Under the pieces are notes generated by a model. It saw only the letters and a program-made list of their open reading frames with translations. It made no database searches and was not told the origin of the DNA. From contig NZ_NIBV01000004.1 of the NCBI RefSeq assembly GCF_002632585.1, forward strand, positions 45,449-109,448: a DNA stretch of 64,000 nucleotides, written 5' to 3'. Origin of the DNA: Xenorhabdus szentirmaii DSM 16338 (GTDB lineage: Bacteria > Pseudomonadota > Gammaproteobacteria > Enterobacterales > Enterobacteriaceae). How positions within the stretch are numbered: the first letter of the stretch is position 1; each line of letters opens with the position of its first letter. The position numbers and the translations under genes are program-made. Positions 25,115-34,056 of this stretch are shown here, piece after piece.

Positions 25115-26436
25115 GCGGCTTTTCCGAATAAGCGTTGTGCAAATTCAAGCGCGGCAACAGCTGACGCAGATGGGAGTTTATTGACGTAGGCTTTCTTCAA
25201 GCCAAGAATAGGATCGTTGCGCATTACACCGATTGTGCCGGCATTCAGTAATTCACGAGGGCCGATAGGTTGGGCGATTTCATGAGCTTCATAAGCCTCG
25301 CGACAACGTTTGGCGAAATTCACCAATTTTTTAGCAAGTTGTTCAGGTATACCGTTGGCAACCAAAATTGCAATTTCTTGTGCTTCTGGCATGTATTCGA
25401 CTTTTGAAACCAGAGCAAAGCGTGAGTAGTTTGCGGCGTTTTGTTGGTTTGTTCCTTGATATAGCCCCGTTTCGTCGCCAGAGCCGTTTGTGTTGCCGGT
25501 AGCTAAGAATGCAAAATGTTTGTGTCGAACCGTTCTGCGCCATTCTGGTGTCGCTTCTTTCAGGATCAGCGGTTCACCCTCTAATACTGGCTGATACAGT
25601 GACAAAATTTGTGGATAGGCAAAGTCGTATTCGTCGGCCAGATAGATAAAGCCATGCTTCATTGCCAAGGTTAATAAACCCGGTTCAAAGTATGTGCGGC
25701 CATCTTTTGCAAGGATCTGACCGGTGATATGAGATTCTTCGGTTGATGCCGTGTGTTGTGAACGAATGACAGGGCGCCCAAGACGTGCCGCGATTTGCGT
25801 TGGCAATGATGATTTACCAGTGCCGGCGTGGCCCCATAAATAACCAGGCATACCTGTGGTGAACATCATCAGAATATCTTTAATTAACTCAACGTCATTA
25901 AAAACATAAGCCTTGTTAACTTCCGGCACGAATTCAGGAAACGGTCGGTTGATAAAAATATCTGTAATGATTGGTTTTCCCAAAGCATTCATCAGATGCC
26001 CCGCAGGAAGTCCAAGAACCTCATGCAAAGCTGCTTTCTCAGTGGTGTATTCAGTTATACCGGCATGACCGTGAGTATGCGTTACCGTTGCATCTAGAGA
26101 GCCAGTGCCAGAAGTTTCTGTGGCTGTTGTTGCCATACCTACTTTGGAATGAGCAGTAGATTCTTTAGCTTTCATTTTAGATTCGGCAGCTCTTAGTGCT
26201 GAAGTAGAAACGGTTTCCTTATAAGGATAGAGGCGTTTGTATTCAGCCAGAGCATCGTCAGGATTCATTGGTTCGCCATTTTTGTATTTTGGATGCTCAA
26301 GACACTTTAATGAGCCGTCTTCTGGTTTTGGCATGAAATGCGTCTTCATTAACAACTCAGGAGCACCGCAGAGAGCACAATGAATAGGCGTAATTTTTGG
26401 GGCATCAACCGCAGATGATTCGCTGACTTTTGACAT
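25111..26436 (-). CDS. CobS-like MoxR-type AAA+ ATPase
   Basis: 441 residues. The N-terminal part has a zinc-binding-like C-x2-C (IHCALCGAPE) and a later Cys-His (KCLEH). The AAA+ module has Walker A GHAGTGKS, FIYLADEYDFA (Walker B) and sensor segment FLATGNTNGSGDETG. This is the ATPase that in cobaltochelatase pairs with CobT. In SSU5/pHCM2-type phage-plasmids and some T4-like phages it is encoded with the VWA partner, as here. A chaperone-like remodelling role is likely; cobalamin synthesis is not, since no CobN is present. Confidence 0.88.
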   Translation of the reverse strand: MSKVSESSAVDAPKITPIHCALCGAPELLMKTHFMPKPEDGSLKCLEHPKYKNGEPMNPDDALAEYKRLYPYKETVSTSALRAAESKMKAKESTAHSKVGMATTATETSGTGSLDATVTHTHGHAGITEYTTEKAALHEVLGLPAGHLMNALGKPIITDIFINRPFPEFVPEVNKAYVFNDVELIKDILMMFTTGMPGYLWGHAGTGKSSLPTQIAARLGRPVIRSQHTASTEESHITGQILAKDGRTYFEPGLLTLAMKHGFIYLADEYDFAYPQILSLYQPVLEGEPLILKEATPEWRRTVRHKHFAFLATGNTNGSGDETGLYQGTNQQNAANYSRFALVSKVEYMPEAQEIAILVANGIPEQLAKKLVNFAKRCREAYEAHEIAQPIGPRELLNAGTIGVMRNDPILGLKKAYVNKLPSASAVAALEFAQRLFGKAA

Positions 26437-26506
26437 TTTCTGTATAACCTTAATTTGCGTTGGTGTTATTGTTAAAACTTATATATATCTTACATAAAAT
26501 AATTAA

Positions 26507-26526
26507 GTAAGTAATTAGATACCTAT
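26507..26526. promoter_or_regulatory. 20-bp dyad operator, copy 9 (cobS-like/dnaE unit)
   Basis: GTAAGTA, six bases, TACCTAT. It lies 71 bp upstream of the CobS-like start, so it would govern the CobS-like, 64-residue, DnaE unit. Confidence 0.6.
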
Positions 26527-26607
26527 TTAAATTTAGAGGTTAATAATTATGAAAAATCTCTTTAAATACTATGGGAGCACGGCTTCAAAAAATACATAGG
26601 ATTGAAG

Positions 26608-28806
26608 TTAGAAAACAACACCGTTTCCAAGTAAAACGTTGCGGATTCCTGTTATGACTGTTTTAGGCAAATCCTCCACAGAATCAACTCGTGTGTGGTA
26701 CTTATAATAGCGGGCAGGATCATCAGTTTGTATTCCAACAGCTAATAACTCTAAATTGGCGGTTGACGTTAGAAATTCCGCAACTTCAATCAGATGATTG
26801 CCAAAACCGTTTCCTTCAGCACAAGGCGCTCCATCCGATAAAACGAGCATAATTTGTTTGTCTTCTGTTCTGCCTGCATGATGTCGTGACAGTGCCAATA
26901 TGCTTTCACCGTCAACGTTATTACATAGAGGAATGCTATCAACAACGGCTCCTAATCGACCCATGCAGGTTGTGGAATTGGCTTTTTCATTCCAGTTTTT
27001 GAGTGTAGGTAAAAACAGTGGTTCATATCGATTAGCTGAAATAGCACCGTTCATACATCCGACAGTTGTGAATCCAGAAATAAGATTCGGCACGCGAATT
27101 TTATCCAGTGCATCAGACAGTGCATAAGCCGAAGCCACCGCCAGTTCAATACGTGTCCCCCCCATAGAACCAGAAAGGTCAATAACAATCTGAACCGCCG
27201 CATTTACCGCTTTATGGTCATATTTCTTTGAGAATACACGGTCGTCGTTGATTGACGGTACAGTGATTTTCCAAAGACTTGATGAATTGATCTTGCCACG
27301 GCGCAAACCATTTACTTTTTGCACTCGGTTTTTACTTGCAATCGCACGTTCGAGATCTTTTGATAATGTTTGATACTTGTTGGATAAATAAGGTTCTACG
27401 TCACGTCTGAAAATAGCAAGATCCCTTTTTTTATCCAATTCATAATAGGAGGTGTGCTTCTCAACCCAATCAGCGCTACCAACCGTTCCGCCTTTTCTGA
27501 TAAAATCCTCTGCATCTTCCAAAAGCCCCATAAAGTCGTTGGATCGGGTGTATGGTGTATACGAACCATCTTTAATTGACTTAATTTCATCGGAGATCAT
27601 TGCACTTGTTACATCCTCAGTGCTTATTGTCTCAGGGGCATCCTCGGAGTCCAATTCTTCTAAGTCGCGTTCTGTAAGTTTTTCATCGTCGGGGTGAACT
27701 TTATCAGGCTCATCTTTTTTCCCCGTTTCGTGAGACGTAACTTCATCTTCTGTACGGTCATTGCCTCCCATGTAACTATCGCTACCAGTATCAAAATCAG
27801 AGCTATTTGTTGATTCGGATGAATTTCGGGTTTTACTGCCAGAGTTGGGTGTTTCTTCATCACCGCCTATAAGTTTTGATTTGTCACTATCTGACTCCCG
27901 ATCATAGGTTGATTGCTTAGATATCGTGTCTTCTTTAGTACCCGGAGCTATTTCAGGCTTTCCAGTGATGGTTTCTTTGGTGCTAATGTTATCTGAATCA
28001 TCCTCGTATTCACCAGAGGTATCTCCTGATTTTTCTGATAGAAAATCGTTTGGTTTTTCCTTATTTTTAAGATACGTATCTGAATACGTATTATTGGTTT
28101 TATCAGAAATCGGAGGTTTTTCTTTTTTCTTTCCTTCTAATTCACGGAAAGCTCGAAGTAGGTCTGCGGCCAATTTAGCAGATCCCTCAGAGTTGTTGAT
28201 TCGGTTCAGTCGTGCTCTATAGCGAATTGAATCAAGTACGGACATTTCGTCTTCAAACATATCCCAATAGGGTTCCATAAAATCTATAAATGGGATGTGA
28301 CCACACATTGCACGAGAAGCTGGCATTAAAAATACATTTAAAAATAATAATTTAGTGTTGCATCCATAGTGCTTGATATGATCGCTAATGTTGCCTTTAA
28401 AATAGTTTTCAATAATATGCTTTTGGGTTTTCAACAGGTTTTGTTTACTGCCGGCGAAAATGAGCGCCATTTTTCGCTCGATGTAGGTATCTTCAATAAC
28501 GTTCCAGACGTGGTGAGCTTTTTTACCCGCCATTCTTTTTGCCATCGACGAATCGGTGAATAGAACGTGCGCGACTTCATGATCGATAAAACCACGAATA
28601 GCGTTCAATAGATTGTCCGAGGCTGTGTCTGGTATTGACGGTATATTGATATATTCTACTTTGCCAGTCTTTTTATTATATGCGCAATATGCTTGATCGC
28701 CGAAGTCTACTACTCTGATTTTTTGGGAGGAAAGTAAACTAACTACCGTTTGAACTGATTCTCTAAACGACAAAACTTCCTGTCGTATTTTTCTGGTTTT
28801 TTTCAT
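26608..28806 (-). CDS. CobT-like VWA-domain protein
   Basis: 732 residues from the ATG at 28806 (MKKTRKIRQEV), which has AAAAGG upstream. Domains: an N-terminal helical region with an HExxH (IDHEVAHVLFTD), a long acidic Ser/Asp/Glu-rich central linker (about residues 230-410), then a VWA domain with an intact MIDAS (VIDLSGSMGGTRIE) and a further LVLSDGAPC. It is the partner of the CobS-like AAA+ protein, forming an MoxR/VWA-type machine. A dyad operator matching the consensus exactly lies inside the gene (28072-28091). Confidence 0.88.
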   Translation of the reverse strand: MKKTRKIRQEVLSFRESVQTVVSLLSSQKIRVVDFGDQAYCAYNKKTGKVEYINIPSIPDTASDNLLNAIRGFIDHEVAHVLFTDSSMAKRMAGKKAHHVWNVIEDTYIERKMALIFAGSKQNLLKTQKHIIENYFKGNISDHIKHYGCNTKLLFLNVFLMPASRAMCGHIPFIDFMEPYWDMFEDEMSVLDSIRYRARLNRINNSEGSAKLAADLLRAFRELEGKKKEKPPISDKTNNTYSDTYLKNKEKPNDFLSEKSGDTSGEYEDDSDNISTKETITGKPEIAPGTKEDTISKQSTYDRESDSDKSKLIGGDEETPNSGSKTRNSSESTNSSDFDTGSDSYMGGNDRTEDEVTSHETGKKDEPDKVHPDDEKLTERDLEELDSEDAPETISTEDVTSAMISDEIKSIKDGSYTPYTRSNDFMGLLEDAEDFIRKGGTVGSADWVEKHTSYYELDKKRDLAIFRRDVEPYLSNKYQTLSKDLERAIASKNRVQKVNGLRRGKINSSSLWKITVPSINDDRVFSKKYDHKAVNAAVQIVIDLSGSMGGTRIELAVASAYALSDALDKIRVPNLISGFTTVGCMNGAISANRYEPLFLPTLKNWNEKANSTTCMGRLGAVVDSIPLCNNVDGESILALSRHHAGRTEDKQIMLVLSDGAPCAEGNGFGNHLIEVAEFLTSTANLELLAVGIQTDDPARYYKYHTRVDSVEDLPKTVITGIRNVLLGNGVVF
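28072..28091. promoter_or_regulatory. 20-bp dyad operator, copy 10 (inside cobT-like gene)
   Basis: ATACGTA, six bases, TACGTAT: a perfect consensus match, lying in the coding sequence for the acidic linker. Confidence 0.5.
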
Positions 28807-28848
28807 CGTATTTTGCCTTTTGATTGACGCTTTGTGTGCCAAAATAAT

Positions 28849-28887
28849 AAAAAAAGCGTATAGGCAGTCAAGCTATACGCTTTTTTT
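28849..28887. terminator. Bidirectional terminator
   Basis: A perfect 15-bp stem (28849-28863 / 28873-28887) contains GCGTATAG/CTATACGC with seven A and seven T at its ends. It separates the 71-residue gene from the cobT-like gene. Confidence 0.88.
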
Positions 28888-28899
28888 ACTTAGGTTGTG

Positions 28900-29115
28900 T
28901 TAAGAAATACGAGAAAGAACTCTGACTGAACCGTTGTCTGCAATGCTGTATGCTGTCTTACCCACAATGATCGAATGTATGATCAGGTTCTCGCTAGAGA
29001 AAACCGTCTTCATAGCATCAGAAAATTCAGTAACCACTTCGGCAAATTCATCTTCGGTCAACATAATTGAATGACCAACTCTTACACTGTTAACGTTATT
29101 TGCTACGGTTACCAT
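28900..29115 (-). CDS. Unknown 71-residue protein
   Basis: A small protein with a beta-rich N-terminus (VTVANNVNSVRVGHSIML) and a helix TEDEFAEVVTEFSDAM. A dyad operator is 20 bp upstream and a strong terminator follows directly, so it is a single-gene unit of the backbone. No family recognised. Confidence 0.65.
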   Translation of the reverse strand: MVTVANNVNSVRVGHSIMLTEDEFAEVVTEFSDAMKTVFSSENLIIHSIIVGKTAYSIADNGSVRVLSRIS

Positions 29116-29134
29116 AATGGTGAATGCCTCGATT

Positions 29135-29154
29135 GTACGTAATTATTTACTGAC
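29135..29154. promoter_or_regulatory. 20-bp dyad operator, copy 11 (weak)
   Basis: GTACGTA, six bases, TACTGAC; the right half is poor. It lies 20 bp upstream of the 71-residue gene. Confidence 0.4.
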
Positions 29155-29322
29155 TAATTATATTATATGTTATATGTCTTTAGGCTTTTAATTATATAAA
29201 TTACCTAGTGAAAAAGGCAATGATTTTTATTCTCGTGAGTGAAAATAGAAAATTTCATTCAATTTTTTGTCTTATAACACAGATTAGCCAGTTTTATTAT
29301 TTCATTCTGTAACCTTAAGTAG

Positions 29323-29342
29323 ATATGTATTTACTTATATAT
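29323..29342. promoter_or_regulatory. 20-bp dyad operator, copy 12 (XRE regulator)
   Basis: ATATGTA, six bases, TATATAT. It lies 67 bp upstream of the XRE regulator gene, the only rightward gene with a copy. Confidence 0.55.
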
Positions 29343-29408
29343 TTCTTAAAGTGTATATTGTTACAAGAGCATATTTAGTATAAAAATTCCAATAGATAAG
29401 GCAAAATA

Positions 29409-29795
29409 ATGAGTAAAAACGTAATTGGCGACTTTTTGACAGCTGCGATTATAGCAAGTGGAAAATCGCAGGCTCAAATTGCGGAAGAGGTCGGGTACTC
29501 CGCACATAACAATATTTCCATGTTGAAATCAGGAAAAATGCTATTTCCGCCTGAAAAAATTCCTGCTTTTGCAAAAGCGTTAAATTTGGATGAAGGTGTT
29601 CTGTTTCGCGTGGTGATGCAAACTAGATACCCTGATATCTTTGGTATCTATATCCGCAATTCTGACGTTCTTTCTGCCGATGAAGCACAAGTGTTAAATG
29701 CTTACCGTAAATTTCGTGGTAGTGAGATTACCGATAGCGCAGCAGCAACTATGAAAGCCGATGAATTCATCAAATCAGGCACATCTCAAGGTTAG
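29409..29795 (+). CDS. XRE-family transcriptional regulator
   Basis: 128 residues with an N-terminal helix-turn-helix (GKSQAQIAEEVGYSAHNNISMLKSGK) and a C-terminal helical region. GATAAGGC precedes the ATG. Its own upstream region carries a copy of the 20-bp dyad, which makes it a candidate for the protein that reads the dyads or is controlled by them. It meets the integrase gene tail to tail with a 4-bp overlap. It could instead belong to the accessory island next door. Confidence 0.8.
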   Translation: MSKNVIGDFLTAAIIASGKSQAQIAEEVGYSAHNNISMLKSGKMLFPPEKIPAFAKALNLDEGVLFRVVMQTRYPDIFGIYIRNSDVLSADEAQVLNAYRKFRGSEITDSAAATMKADEFIKSGTSQG

Positions 29796-30907
29796 TTTTC
29801 TACTTCGCAGTAGACTTTCGAGGTTGGTGGCAACTTCAATCCATCAACCTCGAAATCATGATTTAATTCTCTGTAAGATCCAACATTCACAATTTGTTTT
29901 ATCTCGTCAGAATACAAGGTTAAAGCTTCTCTCATTTGTTCAAAATAATCATGCCTGTCGTACACTTTGTCGATACCTTCAAGAGCGTGATTCATGATCT
30001 TACGAGATACGTCATTCTGCACCCCTAAAGAAGACAGTTTAGTTCTGGCTGTTCGTCGTAAATCACGAGGCATAAATTCATCCAGGCCAAAATGAACTCG
30101 GTCACGAACCATTCTACGGATTGCCTGAGCCGGAGCACCCTTCGACATTGGATGCGAGATATTTTTAGGTGATGGACAAAGCCATTCGCTATTTGGTGTA
30201 CTGGCAAACAAGTTGTCGAGACACACTCGCATTAAGGGGCTGATCGGCAGAGTGTGGTCGCGTCTTGATTTGTTTCGATTTCCTTGTCTCCATATACCGG
30301 AATTTAAATTAAACTCAGATTTTTCCGCTCTAAAAACTTCATCTGGTCTTCTGGCGCTTAATAGGCAAAGCCTTAGTCCCCATCTGATTTGTTCACTGAA
30401 ATCCCACATATCAAGTCCATGCCAAAAGCACCATATTTCGGCATCAGAGAGTGAACGACTTCTGGGTTCGGCCGTTTTTCCACCTACATCTTTACGTGTC
30501 ATAGAAGCAAGCGGGTTATGTTCAATATAGCCTTGATGTTCGCACCATGACAGAAATTGTTTGGTTAATGCGAAGACCCTCTTTGCTTCATTTACCTTCC
30601 CTTCTGAAAGTAAGTAGTTAAATACTCTATTCAATTTAATTTTGTTGCATTCTTCAATGTTTATGTTACCAATCATAGGTATAACATGAGTAATTAGCGA
30701 TGAAACAGCGATTTCTGGTCTTCTGCGTGTTAAAAATAAGGAAACCTTTAACCATATCATTATAATGTCTTTTACTAATCGACCATTATCCGCTCTATCT
30801 TCCAATGTAATAAGTGATGTGATACCTATCACATTGATATAATCTATAGTTATTTTTCCGACATGTTCAGCCTTGTTATATGGCTCATTATTTTCATTTC
30901 TATTCAT
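29792..30907 (-). CDS. int: Tyrosine recombinase / integrase
   Basis: 371 residues. The catalytic domain shows LCLLSARRPDEVFRAE (first Arg), PRDLRRTARTKL (Arg of box II; the usual first His is Arg, as in many P4-type integrases), and NHALEGIDKVYDRHDY with the His and the nucleophilic Tyr. A SAM-like N-terminal arm lies at about residues 55-160. It marks the left side of accessory island A and may have inserted it; alternatively it serves phage-plasmid integration or dimer resolution. Confidence 0.92.
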   Translation of the reverse strand: MNRNENNEPYNKAEHVGKITIDYINVIGITSLITLEDRADNGRLVKDIIMIWLKVSLFLTRRRPEIAVSSLITHVIPMIGNINIEECNKIKLNRVFNYLLSEGKVNEAKRVFALTKQFLSWCEHQGYIEHNPLASMTRKDVGGKTAEPRSRSLSDAEIWCFWHGLDMWDFSEQIRWGLRLCLLSARRPDEVFRAEKSEFNLNSGIWRQGNRNKSRRDHTLPISPLMRVCLDNLFASTPNSEWLCPSPKNISHPMSKGAPAQAIRRMVRDRVHFGLDEFMPRDLRRTARTKLSSLGVQNDVSRKIMNHALEGIDKVYDRHDYFEQMREALTLYSDEIKQIVNVGSYRELNHDFEVDGLKLPPTSKVYCEVEN

Positions 30908-30963
30908 TTTTTACCTTATTTATTTAAATGCTCTTTATAAGAACAAATATAGCTCAAAAGTGA

Positions 30964-30998
30964 ATGTGACTCCAGACTAACTACGTCTGGAGTCACAT
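30964..30998. repeat. 14-bp perfect inverted repeat upstream of integrase
   Basis: Arms 30964-30977 and 30985-30998 (core GACTCCAGAC/GTCTGGAGTC) with a 7-nt loop, 57 bp upstream of the integrase start. It could be a terminator, a recombinase arm site or part of an attachment site. Confidence 0.6.
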
Positions 30999-31175
30999 GG
31001 GTGTGTTTTAGTGAATTATGATTCGAAAAGGGAGTAGGACTCCGCTCGTTGTTGCCGTGAATGATTTAATACCCTATGGTGATAAAATGGACAGATATCA
31101 ATACATCTAATTACATAGATGTATTAGTGCCTAGTATATTTTGGCACATTAACTACTCAATAAAAGGAGGCCATA

Positions 31176-31733
31176 ATGGCAGTACAGAGTGGAAATGTTG
31201 GCAGTAGTGTTGTTACTGAATTTGGTGAGCGGTCTATGTTAGTGGCGGGTGCAAAAGCGGGTTTAAAGCCGCCATTTGCTATGTCTGCATTTGTTAATAA
31301 ATCTGCGGGTTCAATTGTTACTTTTGCGTCTGGTACTTGGTCTGATTATTCAGATGGTTACGCAGACAAAAAACAATTCTGGGGGTATTCGGGTATTTCA
31401 CCACATAGAACTATCCTTGTGCCTGATAGGAAAATCGGAAATATAAGCCCGCAATTGTACTATAAAGGCAATCAATTGGTTTTTTTGGTCGTTCTCGAAT
31501 ACTTAACTGATGGATGGAATACGGCGGAAGGCACTTATCTAGGGTTTAAGGATTATGCCAATGTAGGCGGTTCTTTAACGCTCAGAATCAATGACCAACC
31601 TTATGTTTTTACTGGCGGTAATCACAGTGCTGGGCCGAATGACGCACGTAGCCCTTATATATATATTTGTAACAATAAGAGCATCAATTCGGTAATTAAA
31701 AGTGGTGGTGAAAAGAAAATATCTGTTTCATAG
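31176..31733 (+). CDS. Unknown 185-residue accessory protein
   Basis: AGGAGG lies 7 nt before the ATG. The protein is beta-rich and Gly/Ser/Tyr-rich (SGTWSDYSDGYADKKQFWGY, SLTLRINDQPYVFTGG), with no signal peptide or membrane segment and few charged helices. It looks like a single beta-sandwich or lectin-like fold of the kind common in insect-associated bacteria, but I recognise no family. It is a single gene in accessory island A between the integrase and the hairpin region. Confidence 0.6.
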   Translation: MAVQSGNVGSSVVTEFGERSMLVAGAKAGLKPPFAMSAFVNKSAGSIVTFASGTWSDYSDGYADKKQFWGYSGISPHRTILVPDRKIGNISPQLYYKGNQLVFLVVLEYLTDGWNTAEGTYLGFKDYANVGGSLTLRINDQPYVFTGGNHSAGPNDARSPYIYICNNKSINSVIKSGGEKKISVS

Positions 31734-32190
31734 ATATAAAGGGGGTTTGCGTCAAATTCAGCGAAAATTTCCATAATTTTAAAATTATCTAACTATTTTA
31801 AAATGTTGAATGCACATAATCAGCCAGCTTCTCCCAGTATGGGCTTTGCTAGAAGACTTATTACCCACTCTATCTAGAAACGGCATTTGTATTGATAAAA
31901 GTGAACCTTAAATTATATTAATTCATAAAGTTTAAAGAAACTTCTCAAAAAAATAGAAAAGCCGATGTGTAAACTTCGGCTCCCTAACCTGCTGAATTAT
32001 AGCAGCAAGAATATCAGCAAACAGGGGCTTTATATGCCAGAGATTTCATCTGTTCTTCCTTGTGAATCGATTTGATGGACTTTATTGTGTCCAGATCATT
32101 ATTCTTATCCATGTTTGACATGGATAAGAATAATATGCTCATCTCAAGAAGTTTTTACTGAATCTACAGCCTTCTTTACAACATGGGGTC
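31734..32190. other. Gene-free stretch with hairpins
   Basis: No credible gene. It contains a hairpin near 31964-31982 (GCCGATGT...CTTCGGC) that resembles one near 36050-36070, and the 17-bp palindrome described separately. The hairpins suggest transcription terminators or small repeated elements at the edges of inserted DNA. Confidence 0.5.
32098..32134. repeat. 17-bp perfect palindrome with 3-nt loop
   Basis: Arms 32098-32114 and 32118-32134 are perfect reverse complements (core TTCTTATCCATGT) around TTG. It lies about 60 bp upstream of the integrase remnant. A cruciform of this quality suggests a recombination or regulatory site. Confidence 0.75.
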
Positions 32191-32387
32191 GTGACCGACC
32201 ACAGTGCGCGGGTCGGTGCAGCGCAGGACATGACCGAATCGGGAGCCTCGCCCAGATCATGCACGAAAGGCACTGGAAAAAACCCGAAACCGTGTTGGGC
32301 TATATTCGCAATATTGAGGCGAAAAAGAGCGTGATGATTGAGTTGGTGGAGGGGCGTGCTCCCGCGGAAACACGTCGAAGGGCATAA
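32191..32387 (+). pseudogene. Frameshifted tyrosine recombinase C-terminal remnant
   Basis: Reading from 32191 in one frame gives VTDHSARVGAAQDMTESGAS. After about 32252 the neighbouring frame gives SLAQIMHERHWKKPETVLGYI. Joined, this is the box II-Tyr end of a Cre/phage-type integrase (HSARVGxAQDxxxxGASLAxIMxxxxWKxPxxVxxYI). The frame change, and the absence of everything upstream of box II, show a broken fragment. It is unlike the intact integrase at 29.8-30.9 kb, so a second mobile element was once here. Confidence 0.75.
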
Positions 32388-32478
32388 CGTATTAATTCGA
32401 GAGCCTTATAGGCGCATATGAAAAATCCCCGGCTATGCCGAGGGATACTTATTCACTTTTGGCATTAAGTATTAATTA

Positions 32479-32778
32479 TTAAACAGCATTAATTATAATA
32501 CCAGAAATGTAACCATCACCATCCCCATTTATATATGAGGTGGTTTTTAATGTAACATCTATAGCTTGAGATAAAGCAAAAAGTAAAGTGGTATATACTC
32601 CAATCCCTTCTATTTGTTTATCAGGATAAGCCAGAAGAAATTTGTCATGAATTTTTCCAAATCTGTCCTTAAATGTTACTCTAACATTATTATTTGCAAT
32701 ACCCCCTAACTCAGTTTCTAGTCTAATGATAGTCACTACATCAATAACATTATTTTTTTCAGAGGTTACTTTATTCAT
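32479..32778 (-). CDS. Unknown 99-residue protein downstream of toxin-like gene
   Basis: AAGGAAAAAAT precedes the ATG. The sequence is beta-rich and AT-rich in codon use (NNVIDVVTIIRLETELGGI, GDGDGYISGIIINAV). It follows the 405-residue toxin-like gene by 60 bp, so it may be a partner: immunity protein, chaperone or second component. It is far too short for XaxB (about 350 residues). No family recognised. Confidence 0.6.
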   Translation of the reverse strand: MNKVTSEKNNVIDVVTIIRLETELGGIANNNVRVTFKDRFGKIHDKFLLAYPDKQIEGIGVYTTLLFALSQAIDVTLKTTSYINGDGDGYISGIIINAV

Positions 32779-32838
32779 ATTTTTTCCTTGTTAATAACAT
32801 AATCTTTGTTTATGTTGTTTTATAATGTAACTGTATAA

Positions 32839-34056
32839 CTATTGATTTAATTCTATTTCTTTGTATGCTGCGCCACTACTTAAAAGCCCAATTAAAGTAG
32901 TAATTAATGTAATTAAATTTTCACTTTCATATTTTGAATAATTTTCTTTAATAATAGGTTTTATAACCTTACTGACATTTTTCCAATCGTTTCTTTCTAA
33001 TGCCCCTTTCATGCCTTTCATCATATCTTCTAAATCTTTAACTTTTGACAGAATATGAACAATGATGTCTTGATAATAAAGCTTTATTCCATAAAGCGCA
33101 TCCGAAAGATTTAACAATCCATTATTTATCACATGAGAAATTAAAAACTCTTGCTGACTTTTAAATAAATTTTTTGTCTTCCTAGAAGATTGTTCTAATA
33201 CTACATTGTAGCTATCTGCTGCATTCTCTAAGTTACGCTCAGCAATAATACTAGTAAATAAAAGACCAACTATACCAACGCAAAGCATTGCTATAGTGAC
33301 ACCAGCAGGGGCTGGCGCAGGCACAATGTTATTATTGATATGCTCAGAGGGACGCAAGTGATATCTTTCTATATTATTTATAAATTCTGAAGTATCTCCG
33401 CCATTATTTAGATAAAGCTTGGCTTTAGCAATTTGTCTAATAAGAGTTTGGGATTGTATTTTTACTTTTGCTAGCACGTCATCAAGTTCATTAATTTCCT
33501 CTTTAAATTCCAAAGATGCTTTTCTTAATAATACTGCATCTTCACTTTTGGATTTTGCTTTAAATGTGTCAATAAATTTTTTTGTTGAAATTAATTTATC
33601 AATTAACACGTGGTCGGTTTTAAAACCTTCGATTTCTTTCCTGGCTAGATTAAGTTCCATAACAGCATCATTACTATACCCTCTTATATCTGATATAATT
33701 GGCCACCAGCTATTTAAACTGGTATTGAATTTTTCCATTGAAGAATCAATTCTTTTTAGGTGTTTATTTATTATGTTAAACTTATATAGAATGGAAGTAT
33801 AAATATGTAAATCACTATCTAAAACGCTTTTGTTATTTAAATGAAAATCTTTTCTCTCTGAATAAATATTATCATCGATAGAATCCTGTACATTATTAAT
33901 TATTTTATTTAATACTCTTGAAGTAGGAGTTTTGGGTGATATTGCTAAATTACCCCTTTTTAAGATTATTACACTTTTGCTAAGTTGATGGCAGGCGCTG
34001 ATAAATTCAATGATTTTCCAATTATAATATGGTTGTTCAAATTCATTATTTTCCAT
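32839..34056 (-). CDS. Possible alpha-xenorhabdolysin A-like pore-forming toxin subunit
   Basis: 405 residues, close to XaxA (about 408). Long amphipathic helices (residues 90-240) are followed by one strongly hydrophobic segment, VTIAMLCVGIVGLLFTSII, after a Pro-Ala linker (APAPAGV), then another long helical region. This is the shape of ClyA-superfamily alpha pore-forming subunits such as XaxA. Segments like NSWWPIISDIRGYSNDAV agree with my memory of that family, but no alignment was possible. AGGGG lies 6 nt before the ATG. It is very AT-rich compared with neighbours, suggesting transfer. Confidence 0.5.
   Translation of the reverse strand: MENNEFEQPYYNWKIIEFISACHQLSKSVIILKRGNLAISPKTPTSRVLNKIINNVQDSIDDNIYSERKDFHLNNKSVLDSDLHIYTSILYKFNIINKHLKRIDSSMEKFNTSLNSWWPIISDIRGYSNDAVMELNLARKEIEGFKTDHVLIDKLISTKKFIDTFKAKSKSEDAVLLRKASLEFKEEINELDDVLAKVKIQSQTLIRQIAKAKLYLNNGGDTSEFINNIERYHLRPSEHINNNIVPAPAPAGVTIAMLCVGIVGLLFTSIIAERNLENAADSYNVVLEQSSRKTKNLFKSQQEFLISHVINNGLLNLSDALYGIKLYYQDIIVHILSKVKDLEDMMKGMKGALERNDWKNVSKVIKPIIKENYSKYESENLITLITTLIGLLSSGAAYKEIELNQ

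Noticed and set aside
25111..28806. Cobalamin (cobaltochelatase) biosynthesis genes
   Set aside because: Only the AAA+ and VWA components are present, as in other phage-plasmids, with no CobN or other pathway gene. The names describe the family only.
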